In this document: in pieces, positions 52,014-62,829 of the stretch
Layout: each line of letters opens with the position of its first letter
How positions within the stretch are numbered: position 1 is the first letter of the stretch
Assembly (NCBI RefSeq): GCF_001949145.1
Contig: NW_019091375.1
Location: 1,866,196-1,930,195 of the forward strand
Length of the DNA: 64,000 nt
From: Acanthaster planci
Taxonomy: Eukaryota; Echinodermata; Asteroidea; Valvatida; Acanthasteridae
Reading direction: 5' to 3'
Made by a program: the position numbers and the translations under genes
Notes under the pieces: model-generated
Database searches by the model: none
What the model saw: the letters and a program-made list of their open reading frames with translations, nothing else
What the model was told of the DNA's origin: nothing

Positions 52014-52053
52014 GACTACACCAAACTGGGTGTAGTCCTACGTTAACACCCAG
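52014..52053. repeat. Two overlapping, mutually exclusive hairpins
   Basis: GACTACACC (52014-52022) pairs with GGTGTAGTC (52029-52037). The word CTGGGTGT (52026-52033), inside that right arm and loop, pairs instead with ACACCCAG (52046-52053). Both pairings are perfect. Confidence 0.75.
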
Positions 52054-52059
52054 AGTATT

Positions 52060-55027
52060 TAAATGGCATCATTTTTTTTTACTTGTCTTGTCTTTTAACC
52101 CCCCTTTCGTATTATTCCTTAGGGGAAATCCACTCCGGAAACGCCCGCAGATGTTGACATCACGTAGGTGGGTAGAGGTGCGTGACTCCCTTCGGTGTGC
52201 ACCTATGTTCAAACCCTGCATGACACTTGAAAAACCCACGAGGCAAACCGATTATGATCAGCTGTTCCGGGTCTTCCAAAGATCTCCTTTGAAAGACTTG
52301 CTTGTCAGATCCCATTTATGACATCTTCAATATCAACACGAGTCCAGTCCCATTATTTTCAATTGTAATGAGAGTGGGAAAGAAATTGCAGCCCCACGTG
52401 CAGATTTTGTACTCGGTGAATTGTGAATTGAAAACAAAATGCAAGAAAGCCAAGAAACCAACCTTTTGTCTCCAAAGGCAATGTACTTTGAAAGTACGAT
52501 GGCATCATATTTAGCACTATTACAGGCCTTGTTGATATTGTGGGTCCCCGCAGACAGATTTAATCTCATTTTCAGCGACATGGAAGGGCACGGTTTTAAC
52601 AAAAGAAACCCATTGAAACATCATTTTTGAGATGAAACATCACCATGAACGTAAGTCAAGTTACAGCCCCTTTTTTCAGTACGTATCTCCATTGAGATCT
52701 CCAATTAAATCAAAATAAATCTTACTCAAAGGGGAAAAAAGTGCCAAAGTTTACTGTGCATATTTTGTTGCCTTTCTATATTCATAACATTGTTAAGCCT
52801 AACCTTGGATGAGTTGATTACTTTGAGTGGTCAGTGGTCTACTAAAATAAAATGGTCCGTGGATAATCTCGTTCGTGCACAGCTCTCTTTGTCGTTGCTG
52901 GGGGTCATTCTTAAAGTGTTGCTGCAAAACAAGTAAAACTAGCAAGTGTCACGTGAAGGGCTCTCAGCCAATGAGGACACAGAATCTGTGGATGGGGGGT
53001 TAAAAACAACCCCAAAACACAGTACTTCTAATTTGCTGTTACTACGTGCATTGTGGTATAATAATTGGTGCTTTTCGCTTTTCAGGCTAATACAAATTTT
53101 ACGATCCTTTACATAGGAATAAGCCTTTGCCAGAAATGTTTTTCATTAATAGATTTGGGGGGTTCACACTGCGAACAGACGTTTAGAAAGTGCACTTCTA
53201 ATTTCACCTAGCCCCCCAAAAGGTTTTACACGTTGAAACGTATCAGGTTTCATGCAAAATAACTATTTCTTGAACACTTTAACACTGGCCAGAGATTTGT
53301 AACATGACTTCAATGCCTATTTCCGATTCCTCAGCTTCCTGTTTAAATCAGCTTCGTTTACTAGTACCTGTGATAAATCTTTAAATCTCGGCGATCCCTC
53401 ATGCACCAGAAGGAAGCACTATCAATGGAACTGATAAGCAAACCGTTTGGATCGTAATATCATCCGCCAAAATGCAGAGATAAAAGGTTTTTTTTCCCGA
53501 AAAATTACTCCATTGAACAGAAATCCCAGGAGTTGAATTCAATGGGAGTAGTAAGAAAAAACATAACCTCCTTAGGGGTCGTCAAAAGTTTTCAACCTTT
53601 TCACATTAGTACTTATCAACACTTTTCCACCAGTATCCTGAAATACGAACTCCCGTAGGCACTACATTGTTGGAAAGTGCCCATTATTAAGCATACAGAT
53701 ATGCATTTTTGAAAACCTCCATGTTTTAAAAACAAATAAGTTCAATATGACACATTAGACACATTATCGATAAAGAAACGTTTTTCCTATCAGTGTCGGC
53801 AATCCTCAGCGAACTTTCAATTCGACCCATAGAGGGTTGAACATTAATTTCTTTATCTTTGTAGGCTGCATATTGCTCTTGGCCCAACCCTCGTTGTTGT
53901 GTTGTTTGAATGGGTAAGCACACAAACTCAGTTATAATCGAACTTCTTCTTATTAAGAAAAACCGTAACCCTGACACAGAGGAAATACAGTTTGCAAATG
54001 ATTTTTTCCCTTGTTAGGCTGCGAAATCGACTTCGCATTGGGTTTATCTTCCAAGCCCTAACCACAACCTGGCCACTCTTAATGTGTTTCATATCCATCA
54101 GTTGTGTTGATTTTCGGTTCGGTGAGTGCTTGTCGTGGGTATGTCCCCGCCTTGCGCTGCCTTGTGACAAATCGTAGGCACCATCGTTGTTCCTATTTTC
54201 AACCCCGTGAAGGTTTCGTCGCCAACTGCATTCTTGCGATACACGGCAATTACCTGTAGCAACAGTGGAGCAAATTACAACAAGCAGGATGATATAAACG
54301 ACTAAAACAGAGACATAAATGAAATGTCAGCCATCACTACTAATTAAATTGTTCGTGTTTCTGTTTGCGATTCATAATCTTTAAAGTAGACGGTGGGCAG
54401 GCCTGAGTGCTTAAGGTGTATAGCGCCTCCAATGGTCGAGGAATCCATAACAATAATTACGCTCTTTGATCGAGAGAGGGTGCTATTAACAGAGATAGAG
54501 CTGGGAGGCAGGTCAATGTATCTTTCTTTGACAACAGCGCGAGTGTATTTCAGTCATATGCAGTCAGTGTCATGGCATAGTTTGAGACTCCATGGATTAA
54601 ATAAAGACGCCTTCTCGTAGTGCTGGTTTGCTTCCGGATCCACTCGCAGGCTCCGACCTCATAAAGTCAATTCAGTCAACCTTGACTTCTTGGGCTGCCC
54701 GCGCGTTCCTTCAAAGATCACGACGGGCGTGGTGAGAACCAACATAGTGTGGCAAGATCATACCCATGGGAAAGAGGCTGCACTCTAGTACACAGCAGTC
54801 GCTTTAGTCGCTATTTGGAAAGTGATGAGGAACACCCACGTTATAGCGTCTATAAACGGGAAAGTTTGCGGATATAGGTTCATTACAAGAGCCTCATGTA
54901 CTGAGTCCTCGCGAAAAATACCGGGAGTAAAAGTAAGCTTGTGCCCATCACCCACTTGCCGGGTACAACGGAAAAGAGCGATCACGTATTTCAACAGACA
55001 CCTTTTGCGAGAAATTTCATTTGTGAA
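52060..55027 (-). other. Probable 3' intron or flank of the GABA-B-like gene; no exon found
   Basis: The expected cytoplasmic-tail exon, with a leucine-heptad coiled coil in vertebrate subunits, was sought on the minus strand and not seen. The frame at 53726-53977 has no family motif. Confidence 0.45.
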
Positions 55028-55382
55028 CTCTGAGCTCCACACCATTGCAAAGTTCGAATTTGTTGTTGCTTTGGAGGACCCTTTCCCCTCAAATTGATTC
55101 TTGAAAACTCTCAGGGCAACCCTCTTTTTCCAAAATAAGAAGTTGAATTATTAGCAGTCAGAAATGCTATTGAAAATCAAAATTCAGGAAAAAAATCCAG
55201 GAAAAAAATCCTCTGAGCACCACACCATTGCAAAGTTCGAATTTGTTGTTGCTTTGGAGGACTCTTTCCCCTCAAATTGATTCTTGAAAACTCTCAGGGC
55301 AACCCTCTTTTTCCAAAATAAGAAGTTGAATTATTAGCAGTCCGAAATGCTATTGAAAATCAAAATTCAGGAAAAAAAATCC
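55028..55382 (-). repeat. 183-bp tandem duplication
   Basis: Copy 1 is 55028-55210 and copy 2 is 55211-55382, at a constant offset of 183 bases and differing at only a few positions (for example GAGCTCC against GAGCACC, GGACCC against GGACTC). The array stops about 30 bases past the donor of the last identified receptor exon, so it lies in the next intron. The near identity indicates a young event. Confidence 0.92.
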
Positions 55383-55414
55383 ACTAACACCACAAATTTC
55401 CTGTGGGTCCTTAC

Positions 55415-55607
55415 CTTCGGAAAGAGTAACATGCACAGGGACAGCGTTATGCAGAAGAGCATAAATCCGGAGACGAGGGCAAAGGTCACGCCAGGTGACG
55501 AGGCATTAAAGAAAGATAGCGCAGCGGCCACCACACAGCAGATGACGGTGTTATAGATGGACAAGCCCACGTAATGGCTATCATTCAAGCCAGACACTTT
55601 GACATTT
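55415..55607 (-). CDS. GABBR-like: GABA-B-like receptor exon j: transmembrane helices 6 and 7
   Basis: 193 bases, phase 2 to phase 0. Acceptor CTGTTTCACAG, donor AAG|GTAAGG. Encodes NVKVSGLNDSHYVGLSIYN (family: N-x-S-x-x-x-LND-x-x-x-x-G-x-x-x-YN), helix 6, a short NASSPGV loop and helix 7 ending LCMLLFPK. If the donor were not used, the frame would continue 13 residues to a stop at 55367-55369, giving a receptor with almost no tail. Confidence 0.94.
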
Positions 55608-58600
55608 CTGTGAAACAGATGACTGATAAATTAGGTCATGTCTTCAGACAGTATATAAAGAATTATGAGAAATGATTCATACGGTGATGTGCGTCCAACC
55701 GTTTTTTATATTTGTTCTTTGTTTTGTGTGTGTGTGTTTGTTTTCAACCGGAAGTTAAAAAACTGGAAAATCTGTAAGACTCATAAACGCTGAAAAGTCA
55801 CAGCAGTGATATGTAAGATTTACTTTCTTGTGCGTTGCTCCAGCTTAATGGGAGTCACCTCATGTGCGTTTATGCGTTTACGAACCTTCACAGGAATGCT
55901 GTCATCATTCTATTTTGGTAGTACATTATACTCGGAAACGTACCTCAAACAACGTGAATGGATAAATAAAGAATCAACTCATTAAATTACTTACTATCAT
56001 TCGGCCTGAGAAGGACTTTAAAAAACTGACATATATGATTGATGATTTAATACTATTTGCAACCAAAGGTTGGATTAAGATACACAACACGATCTAAAAA
56101 CCCTATTTCAAAATACAATATTTCAGTACTCAAGCCTTAATTTAAAATTGCTATATACATTTTCCTGATGCATTAAAATATTTTAAGACAAATAATAATA
56201 ATGCAACGTCAAAAATGATATTTTATATCATAGTCTGCTCCTCGCCGAGCTCTAATCCACGAAAGGAGAGCCACAATCTGCATAATTTGGCGGGTCCGAC
56301 CTTCAAGTGGAGCACCAAACAGCCATATCGTTGATAGAGGACATGGGTCACTAGCATTGGCAGATTTTTTCCGGGGGGGGAGCAAAGCATTGATCAGTGT
56401 AGCCAGTAAAAAAGGGGTCAGTTCCGAAGTTTTTCCTTTCGAATTGATGATATTCCTCGCCTTCCTCCCTCGCATCGTTTCTCTCGTTTTTGTGATTTAT
56501 TTTTGTCCGTTTTATTTCACATTATTTCGCAGGTTTTTTTATTATTATTTTTTACCTGGTCGACCATGCCAGAAAGGCGCCAAAGACGACGACAAACGCC
56601 TTGTAAATGACAATTATGAGGGTCCATATGGTGTTGTTATTCGACGTGCAGATGACGCGCAGCTCTACGCGCTGCTGGTGGTGTTCCAGATCTTCAACGG
56701 TCTACGTGAAACCACGAGAACAGATGAGAATGCATGAATACAGTGTAGTAAAATGGACACATAGATCAGCATGAAGTTTTATCTTTTAATGGAGTACTTA
56801 TAATTTAAAGTAATCTCTCAGTTACTTGAGCTATGTGAGCTCTGTCTTCCTCGATGTGTATTGGATCGATGATCTGCCAGGGGACGAGTATGGCAAAATC
56901 CACCAACAGCAGCACGGCGATGATGCCGAAGAGATAGTAGTCCTTGATGACCTTGTCGATCGAGAAAAAGGGGAATTATCATAGGCGGATCCTAACACTG
57001 GGGTGCCTTATTTGTGAAATGTAACGGGAAAAGGGTCTGATTTTTTGAGGAAATCTTATTTCCCTTTCAACCTATAAATGTGTAAAAAGCCACCATAATG
57101 TAGCCTCAGCAATCAGAAATGTCACAAAAGTTTACATATTCAAGAATTCCCGAATTTGTTCTATCCCTCCAAACCAAATCCCCCCAAACTGGTCCTGGAT
57201 TTGCACTTGGAAATAACGTGGACAGTCTATCTTCAATTGGCGTAGATCCCCGGGGGAGTATATATTCCCCACTTTTTGAGGTGGGGGTGGTCTATTGAAT
57301 TATCATCCATGATACGCAAAAAACGTTACAGCGGATTGTGACGAATTTTCGCGATTTTCCAACATTTTTAATGTGTGCACTAAAAATCACTAAAAAGGGA
57401 AATCACTTTTTAAAAAGCCATCAATATACCATTCTGATGTAAGAGTCTACGCAACTTTGATAAACATTACAGATATATATCCTTATCGCGAAATATCTGC
57501 CCCCCCCCCGCTTTTCAAATTTGCATGGCCAGGCAAGTCATCAACCCCACCCGCCCTTCAGACGTACGCCACTGCTATCTTTGCTGCTCCTCTGTATGGG
57601 ATCTTTCCCTTTGTTCTGCGTGCTATTTCCGGTCTAGAGGTGCATAATGCTCTCAGTATTGTTAGAAGTTTAACACCGGAGTGCTACAAATTTACGCGAC
57701 TCTTTACTATTTGAAAAGGTAGTAAACAATCAGATATACAGATAGATAAATACACTATAGAAAGTTTTTGAGTGACCTGTAGGGATTGACTAGGGTGATA
57801 AAGCAAATCCTTTCCTACCTGCTCCCTGCCAGAACAAAGGATTATTTTTTTTGAACAGGGCAATCATTATGATTTCCTTTGGTAGGGACTCGCCGCGTGC
57901 GGGAAAAGCTCGCGTCCTCTTTGACACAGGTCGAGCTGAGCACAGGCAAGCAATCTTTGTTCGGAATGTTTGGAATACCCCATCCACCAGCCTCTCCTTT
58001 AGGATAACACTATTCAACAAAGCCGATGAGTCAAGAGCTTGAAATGGTCTTTGGAAAACTAATCACCTTTCTCTTGGTCTTGTTGGCGATGACGATACTA
58101 TACACTCTCCACATCTTGGTGAACATTCCTCCAAACGCCAGAGTGAACGCCACAGGAATTATCCAAGAACGCGTCTGAAACCAAGAGACAACGTTGAAAC
58201 ACCCCATAGGTAGTCCGTTTATCAATTCCGGATATTCAATTACTGTAATAATTCATTTCAAAAAGGGCCTCTTACCCTACAAATAACAAGAAGAGCCTTT
58301 TCGTCCACCACGGATTTATCGATGCCGAGCAGAACAACACCGAGGTATGCCGACAGGATACCAATTGCGATGATGTTGTTCACCTTTGGGCTTGACATCT
58401 TGATTTGTCTGTAATAATCGAGAAATGAAATTCGTCACTGAAGGAACATTTGGATCTTTGAAATTTCCTAGAAGATGGAGATTACTGTTGGACTTCACAA
58501 AAACATGACACTCTGAGACAATGAGCTATGTAGATGACGGTGTTTATTGTCAACCTTGAATTAGTCGATAAATAACTCAGGCGATGACAACTTGGCAGAT

Positions 58601-61600
58601 GCAAACGCGCCGGGCGGTTATTCAGCTGCGGTCTGCCATACTGTTATCCGTGTACTGCCACTCAGCGTCATCGGTCTGGGGCCACTTCTTTACCAGCAAC
58701 GGGATCTCTTGTCTTGCATCCATCTTGTAAGGATGATTTTATTCCCACGAGAAGGATCAATTATTGTTGGCATTATGTACATTTCTATGCATCAATCATC
58801 ACCGTTCAAATTTGGTGGTGATTTGGCCGCATGTACTCTAGTAATTGTGTCGTACACAAGAACAGAAGGAGGTTAATCTACGCAAAATGCCTAGAGAGTA
58901 AAAGCGACACTAAAACCACATTTCCTGCACGCTCTCTGATTACTTATTTTACTTATTTTGCGGAAACGCTCGTTACCCTGTCCATAGTCTCAATATTTGT
59001 CATCACACCAACCTTTCGTTTCGTTTCCAGACGTTGAACACTAGAAACATGACGGCCAGAGCCATACCTAGGGCTGCTAACACGCTCATTGCAGCCAGGA
59101 TTCCAACAGGAATGCTTTGTAGAAGCTCAATGGTCTCGGTTACGTCTGAATCAAACGGTGGTTCTCCTCCTAAAAGGGGAGGGGCTAGAGTTAAAATGGA
59201 CCGTTGGCAAACTAGATAACCGGCAACATTGGCAACTGACGTTTCATCAGACACTCTTGATGGCTCCCTTCAATGACGACAGTGACTCCGTATACAATAG
59301 CTGCTACAATGCTTACCGTCATTAATTAATGGGTTCTACTGTCAGTGATTATGGCATCATGATCACCGCGTGTAAGAGCAATTCCTTTCTGTCCCTAGTG
59401 AAGCCGTACTTGGCCTCTTGATGGCGCTATCTAATGACGGCTTAGTGCATGTGGCTGTTGTGTGTAAAAGCGTCCTGGACTCCTCTAAACGGAGATATCT
59501 TTTGTGTCATCAAGACTTATCTTACCACTGTAGTACCAAAGCTGCTCAGTAGGAATATTCCAGGTGATCTCGTCTTGTATGTTGCTGTAAATGCCAACGA
59601 TAACTTCCACTCCGTCTGTGAAAACGAGGCACCATTTATCATCACTCTGTTCAATACGAGGCTTAAAATTGAGTGACTACCAATCATTTCGAATCTGGCA
59701 GCGGGCTACATGTCATGATCTCGGGGCAGGGCTCTAACTTCATTTGCCCCTTTCCACCATTAGACTAGTACCTAGTGAGGGTAGAGATGGTTATTTCCCC
59801 GTTATTTAATATTTTTCTTAAATGTATCCCCTCGAAGAAGCTGAGATATGGCTTATGGAAATATTTATGGATCTGATTAACAGGGTAGCCCTAATAGCAT
59901 AGGCATGAGTGCCTGTAGAATCCGTCGAAATCGAAAAGCGCATATTTTCAGTAGTTAAAATATCAACTAGTCCAATTTTCTTTGAACTGTTTCGAAGTAT
60001 AAATTACGTCTAAATTTCCTCACCTATATTCTGCTCTATAAGCAGATCACCCATTCTGTCGCCCCCTTCGGAAAACTGTACCGGACCCTGTGAAAATGTA
60101 CCATTGGAAAGTCTTTTCAAAAATACAACAGAGTGGTCCTCCCAAACTATGAAACCATCACCGATCATAAATGTCTTGCATTTATCCCAATGTATCATTC
60201 TGGAATTTTTAGATCCATTTTGCGAGCTGAGGTGACGTAGTCTCAACATTTGTGACTTCTAACACTGCATAATAGATTAGAATCCTGAACCTGAAAATAT
60301 TGGCAGTATGTCATAAAAGAAAATGGACTGACACTAAAAAGCCACTCTCTTATAGCCGAATTAACTAGAAACTACAGCCAAAAGATACATCTGATATTTA
60401 GTGCCCTTTCTACGCAGTCTTAACCAAAGTTGTGGCATCAATGTTTTGACTGTTTTTTCTAATGTTGCATAATGCTCCAGTTTTATTTTAGGCTCTAAAT
60501 TTTGAATTATTTATCTTCAGTCTCAGAGGCAAATATGGCAGGAGTCGCATTTTGAAGTTGGATTGACTCCTCAGCCTAGGTTTGTGGAATATAGAGCTAG
60601 AGCTTGTCTTGTCCTCATCAAAAGCTCGGCTAATTTTGTTTTGCAGAATTTCGCCAGTCGATGTTCCAGCCTTAATGACGAAAATATTAGGCAGTGACTT
60701 TAGTGCCATTTTTTAATTTGTCTCTTCAGCACTATGGGAGAAAGAACTCCCTCACTAGTCTCCATTCGATTACCCAATTAAGAAACAGTTCTACACTATT
60801 TGCTGATATAGAGTAAAATCATCGGAGAGACTCGACGATCTATCCATTTTGCTGAAAGGCTTTGATGTTATCCCTTGTGTTAGTGTGGATATTTATCCAT
60901 AAAACATTAGAATTACCGAGAAATTACCAGTCTTTGAGGCTAATAAAGCACCTGCAGAGTAGAATATGAGACCCAAGCAGGACCAAGAAAGCGCTCAGTT
61001 TTCTTAGCAACAGAGGCTTCTCTGGTCGGAACTCTGGTTTACGAACAACCATGAAATGTAAGTGATAGGGTCGCGTTTCTACCAACCAAAACTCAACACT
61101 CTCGACAAATCTGGCTCTTTTCAACCGATGAGGAGGTGGTTCTGCTTGAGTCTGATACCTTGCTTGAAAAGAATGGAGATGCACAATGATTGATGTATTT
61201 CTTACCGACATGCCAGCAAAGCTGAGTTCCCGGATGCCCCTCCCGACCGCCATTGCGTACTCCTCGTCCCCATACTGGTAAGAGTCCAGTCTCCTCAAGA
61301 GGGTGGCCTGTGCAGCTTCCAGAGCCAGGGCCAGGGCCCAGACGCCGTCATAGCCAACGGCAACAGAGCCGCGATCATTGACAGAAATGTTGTAGCCCAC
61401 ATCGTCGGCAAGCTCCCGCCTGAATTCCGCCGGAGTCTGCCAAAGATGGTATATAGACATTTATCATAATGCTGTTTGGATTGTCTTGTTTCCTGCAGAC
61501 CACTGGTAACATTAAATACAACCTCACATGTTGATAAAAGGAACAGGTCATTTCTCTTTCCAGCTTCAGTTTGGCAACATTGCTTTTAATGACGGAAAAA

Positions 61601-62829
61601 GCAAGATGGCTACCCCATGATAGAGGTACAATCTGAAGTGTGTGCTGCATGTAATTATACAGGTACGCCTGTCTTCCCACGGTGGTTGTTGCATCAATGT
61701 GAATACATGAACAGGGCGAGCTGTACAAACAATCCCTTCTTGAGGACACGTCAGACTTGCGTAATAACGGTATATTGCGCTGCGTTGGTGTGGCCTTCGG
61801 AAGCGGCTTTTGTTGCCTAGCAAAGTCACGTGCTTGGTCTAAAGATTAGGCTACCCCAAATTGGATCCATTAAAGCGTGTGGAATTCCCAATATTAAGCT
61901 GCATAATGTCTTCTCTAGCAAACAAATGTTCTAACACCTATAAAAGAAGTTAAACACTTATTGAAAACGTTGTTCGTCCTATGGGTGGTAACCAAAAATA
62001 ACGTATATAGGTGTGCATTTCCTACATTGTAAGCGTACTGCCAACGTACGACACCACACTAGCAGTTCTTAACAACGTCCTGTTAATATAACGTGCAAAG
62101 TGACATGTAATTCCAAAATAGAGATACCTCTATTTCTAGACAAGCAAATTAACATTTCATATGTATTTCAGATATATCTGTTGTTAACGGTGATATCTTT
62201 ATTGTTGATAAGAACATCTTTATTTTGTTGGTGACATCTGTATTTCTAATGGATATATATCTCTACTGACAATAGAGATATGTCTATTAATACTACGGAT
62301 ATATCAATTAATTATAGAGACATCTCTCTGTCTATCTCGGGATAAAAGTTTAATTTTGCACGCTACATGTTAAATAGCGAAGACCAGTAATGAATGCATA
62401 CACTACTTTCGGCTGGCATCGTACGCGTGCTTAACAATGGGAGCTGTTGGAGGGCATACGTTGGTGGTGGATTGCTGGTATAGATAATGTAGAACACTGA
62501 CGGCCATTTTGCGACAGAAATGTGCACTTATAAAGCAGCAGCTTCTTTGCAAGTTAAGTTGAAGGAACTGTTGTCTCTTGTACCTTATTTTGGAGGATCA
62601 ACTACACAGACAGCAAAAATGGAAGCCATGTCGTTACCCTGCCACCGATACCAGGCTGATTGCTTCTCCCGTACTTGCTGTAGGCAACGGTCAGGTATCC
62701 CTCTGTTGCCCTCTTGAGTTCGTCTGGAGTGCAGTCTAGGCCTTCCTCAGCCGCCATCCACCAACCGTTGCTGTAGTAACCGGGGATCATCCAGACGTAG
62801 TTTGGACCATACATGCCCAACTTGAATAT
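55415..62829 (-). CDS. GABBR-like: GABA-B receptor-like class C GPCR (partial; 10 exons, 480 codons)
   Basis: Spliced coding sequence join(55415..55607, 56556..56701, 56826..56951, 58067..58174, 58276..58408, 59013..59169, 59526..59615, 60024..60087, 61206..61436, 62638..62829), minus strand. All nine junctions are in phase. GABA-B receptors are plasma-membrane dimers that bind GABA through a Venus flytrap domain and signal through Gi/o. Seen: lower-lobe motifs (GMYGPNYVWMIPG, GYDGVWALALALE, FAGMSGPV, GDRMGDLLIEQ), the linker GGEPP, seven hydrophobic helices, conserved cysteines in the first and second extracellular loops, PWQIIDP after helix 4 and LFPK closing helix 7. These match the family motif by motif. 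The N-terminal half of the flytrap domain lies beyond the right edge. The cytoplasmic-tail exons, including the coiled coil of vertebrate subunits, were not found. It has GABBR1-like and GABBR2-like traits, and I cannot assign a subtype. Sequons include NIS in the flytrap lobe, NNT in loop 2 and NAS in loop 3. Confidence 0.95.
56556..56701 (-). CDS. GABBR-like: GABA-B-like receptor exon i: loop 2 and transmembrane helix 5
   Basis: 146 bases, phase 0 to phase 2. Acceptor TTTCACGTAG, donor GTAAAA. Encodes the second extracellular loop with Cys (RVICTSNNNT, a likely glycosylation site), then TIWTLIIVIYKAF and FLAWSTR, matching the Y-x-YKG...FLAWET tract of the family. Confidence 0.92.
56826..56951 (-). 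CDS. GABBR-like: GABA-B-like receptor exon h: transmembrane helix 4
   Basis: 42 codons, phase 0 at both ends. The acceptor is the less common AAG form and the donor is CAA|GTAACT, so the borders are slightly less certain than elsewhere. Encodes VIKDYYLFG, helix 4 and PWQIIDPIH, equivalent to CWQAVDPL in GABBR2. Confidence 0.9.
58067..58174 (-). CDS. GABBR-like: GABA-B-like receptor exon g: transmembrane helix 3
   Basis: 36 codons, phase 0 at both ends. Acceptor GGTTTCAG, donor GTGATT. Encodes TRSWIIPVAF...GGMFTKMWRVYSI and a Lys/Arg-rich second cytoplasmic loop (NKTKRK). The G-x-MF-x-K-x-WRV motif is diagnostic of this family. Confidence 0.95.
58276..58408 (-). CDS. GABBR-like: GABA-B-like receptor exon f: transmembrane helix 2
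   Basis: 133 bases, phase 2 to phase 0. Acceptor ATTATTACAG, donor GTAAGA. Encodes QIKMSSPKVNNIIAIG (GABA-B hallmark S-x-P-x-x-NN), helix 2, loop DKSVVDEKA and the conserved Cys before helix 3. Confidence 0.94.
59013..59169 (-). CDS. GABBR-like: GABA-B-like receptor exon e: linker and transmembrane helix 1
   Basis: 157 bases, phase 1 to phase 2. Acceptor CCCTTTTAG; donor GTTGGT is weaker than its neighbours but the frame demands it. Encodes GGEPPFDSD, a short stalk, and helix 1 from about IPVGILAAM to LVFNV, then the basic cytoplasmic start WKRNE. Confidence 0.93.
59526..59615 (-). CDS. GABBR-like: GABA-B-like receptor exon d: end of flytrap domain
   Basis: 90 bases, phase 1 at both ends. 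Acceptor TTTTCACAG, donor GTAAG. Encodes VEVIVGIYSNIQDEITWN and LWYYSG, equivalent to the KIGYYDSTKDDLSW tract and the W-x-GG turn before the membrane linker of GABBR1. Confidence 0.88.
60024..60087 (-). CDS. GABBR-like: GABA-B-like receptor exon c: GPVQFSEGGDRMGDLLIEQ
   Basis: A short exon of 21 codons plus one base. Acceptor TTTTCACAG, donor GTGAGG, phase 0 to phase 1. Matches the GVSGxVxF...G-x-R...IEQ strand pair near the end of the flytrap domain. Confidence 0.9.
60985..61160 (+). repeat. Dispersed repeat in a GABA-B-like intron, copy 2
   Basis: See the copy at 16100-16285. It lies about 45 bases downstream of the donor of exon b. The long minus-strand open frame covering 60924-61205 is the intron read through this repeat, not coding sequence. 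Confidence 0.65.
61206..61436 (-). CDS. GABBR-like: GABA-B-like receptor exon b: flytrap domain, TPAEFRREL...FAGMS
   Basis: 77 codons, phase 0 at both ends; acceptor TTTGGCAG, donor GTAAG. Contains VGYDGVWALALALE, the family's most recognisable flytrap motif (AYDAIWALALAL in GABBR1), and an NIS glycosylation sequon. The residue five before the Tyr, Glu in GABBR1, is Ser here. Confidence 0.95.
62119..62345. repeat. Degenerate tandem array, about 21-bp period, in a receptor intron
   Basis: A GAYATMT-type core followed by T/A-rich spacer recurs at about 62171, 62191, 62212, 62233, 62252, 62275, 62298 and 62319, a spacing of 19-23 bases. An isolated similar unit lies near 62120. The array sits in the intron between exons a and b. 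Confidence 0.6.
62638..62829 (-). CDS. GABBR-like: GABA-B-like receptor exon a: flytrap domain, IFKLGMYG...GIGGR
   Basis: 64 codons, phase 0 at both ends; acceptor ATATTCAG, donor GTAACG. Encodes the tract aligned with the family's GMYG-x-YVW-x-xPGxY strand-turn, a conserved Cys (LDCTPDEL matches INCTVDEM of GABBR1) and the ATEGYL helix. This is the most 5' exon I can identify in the window. Confidence 0.92.

Noticed and set aside
60924-61205. Continuation of the exon b reading frame, making a 178-codon frame
   Set aside because: Strong donor at 61205 and the in-frame match of the next exon show this is intron; the sequence is a dispersed repeat.
62602-62637. Extension of exon a past the GTAACG donor
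   Set aside because: The family alignment passes directly from GIGGR to TPAEF of the next exon, in phase.
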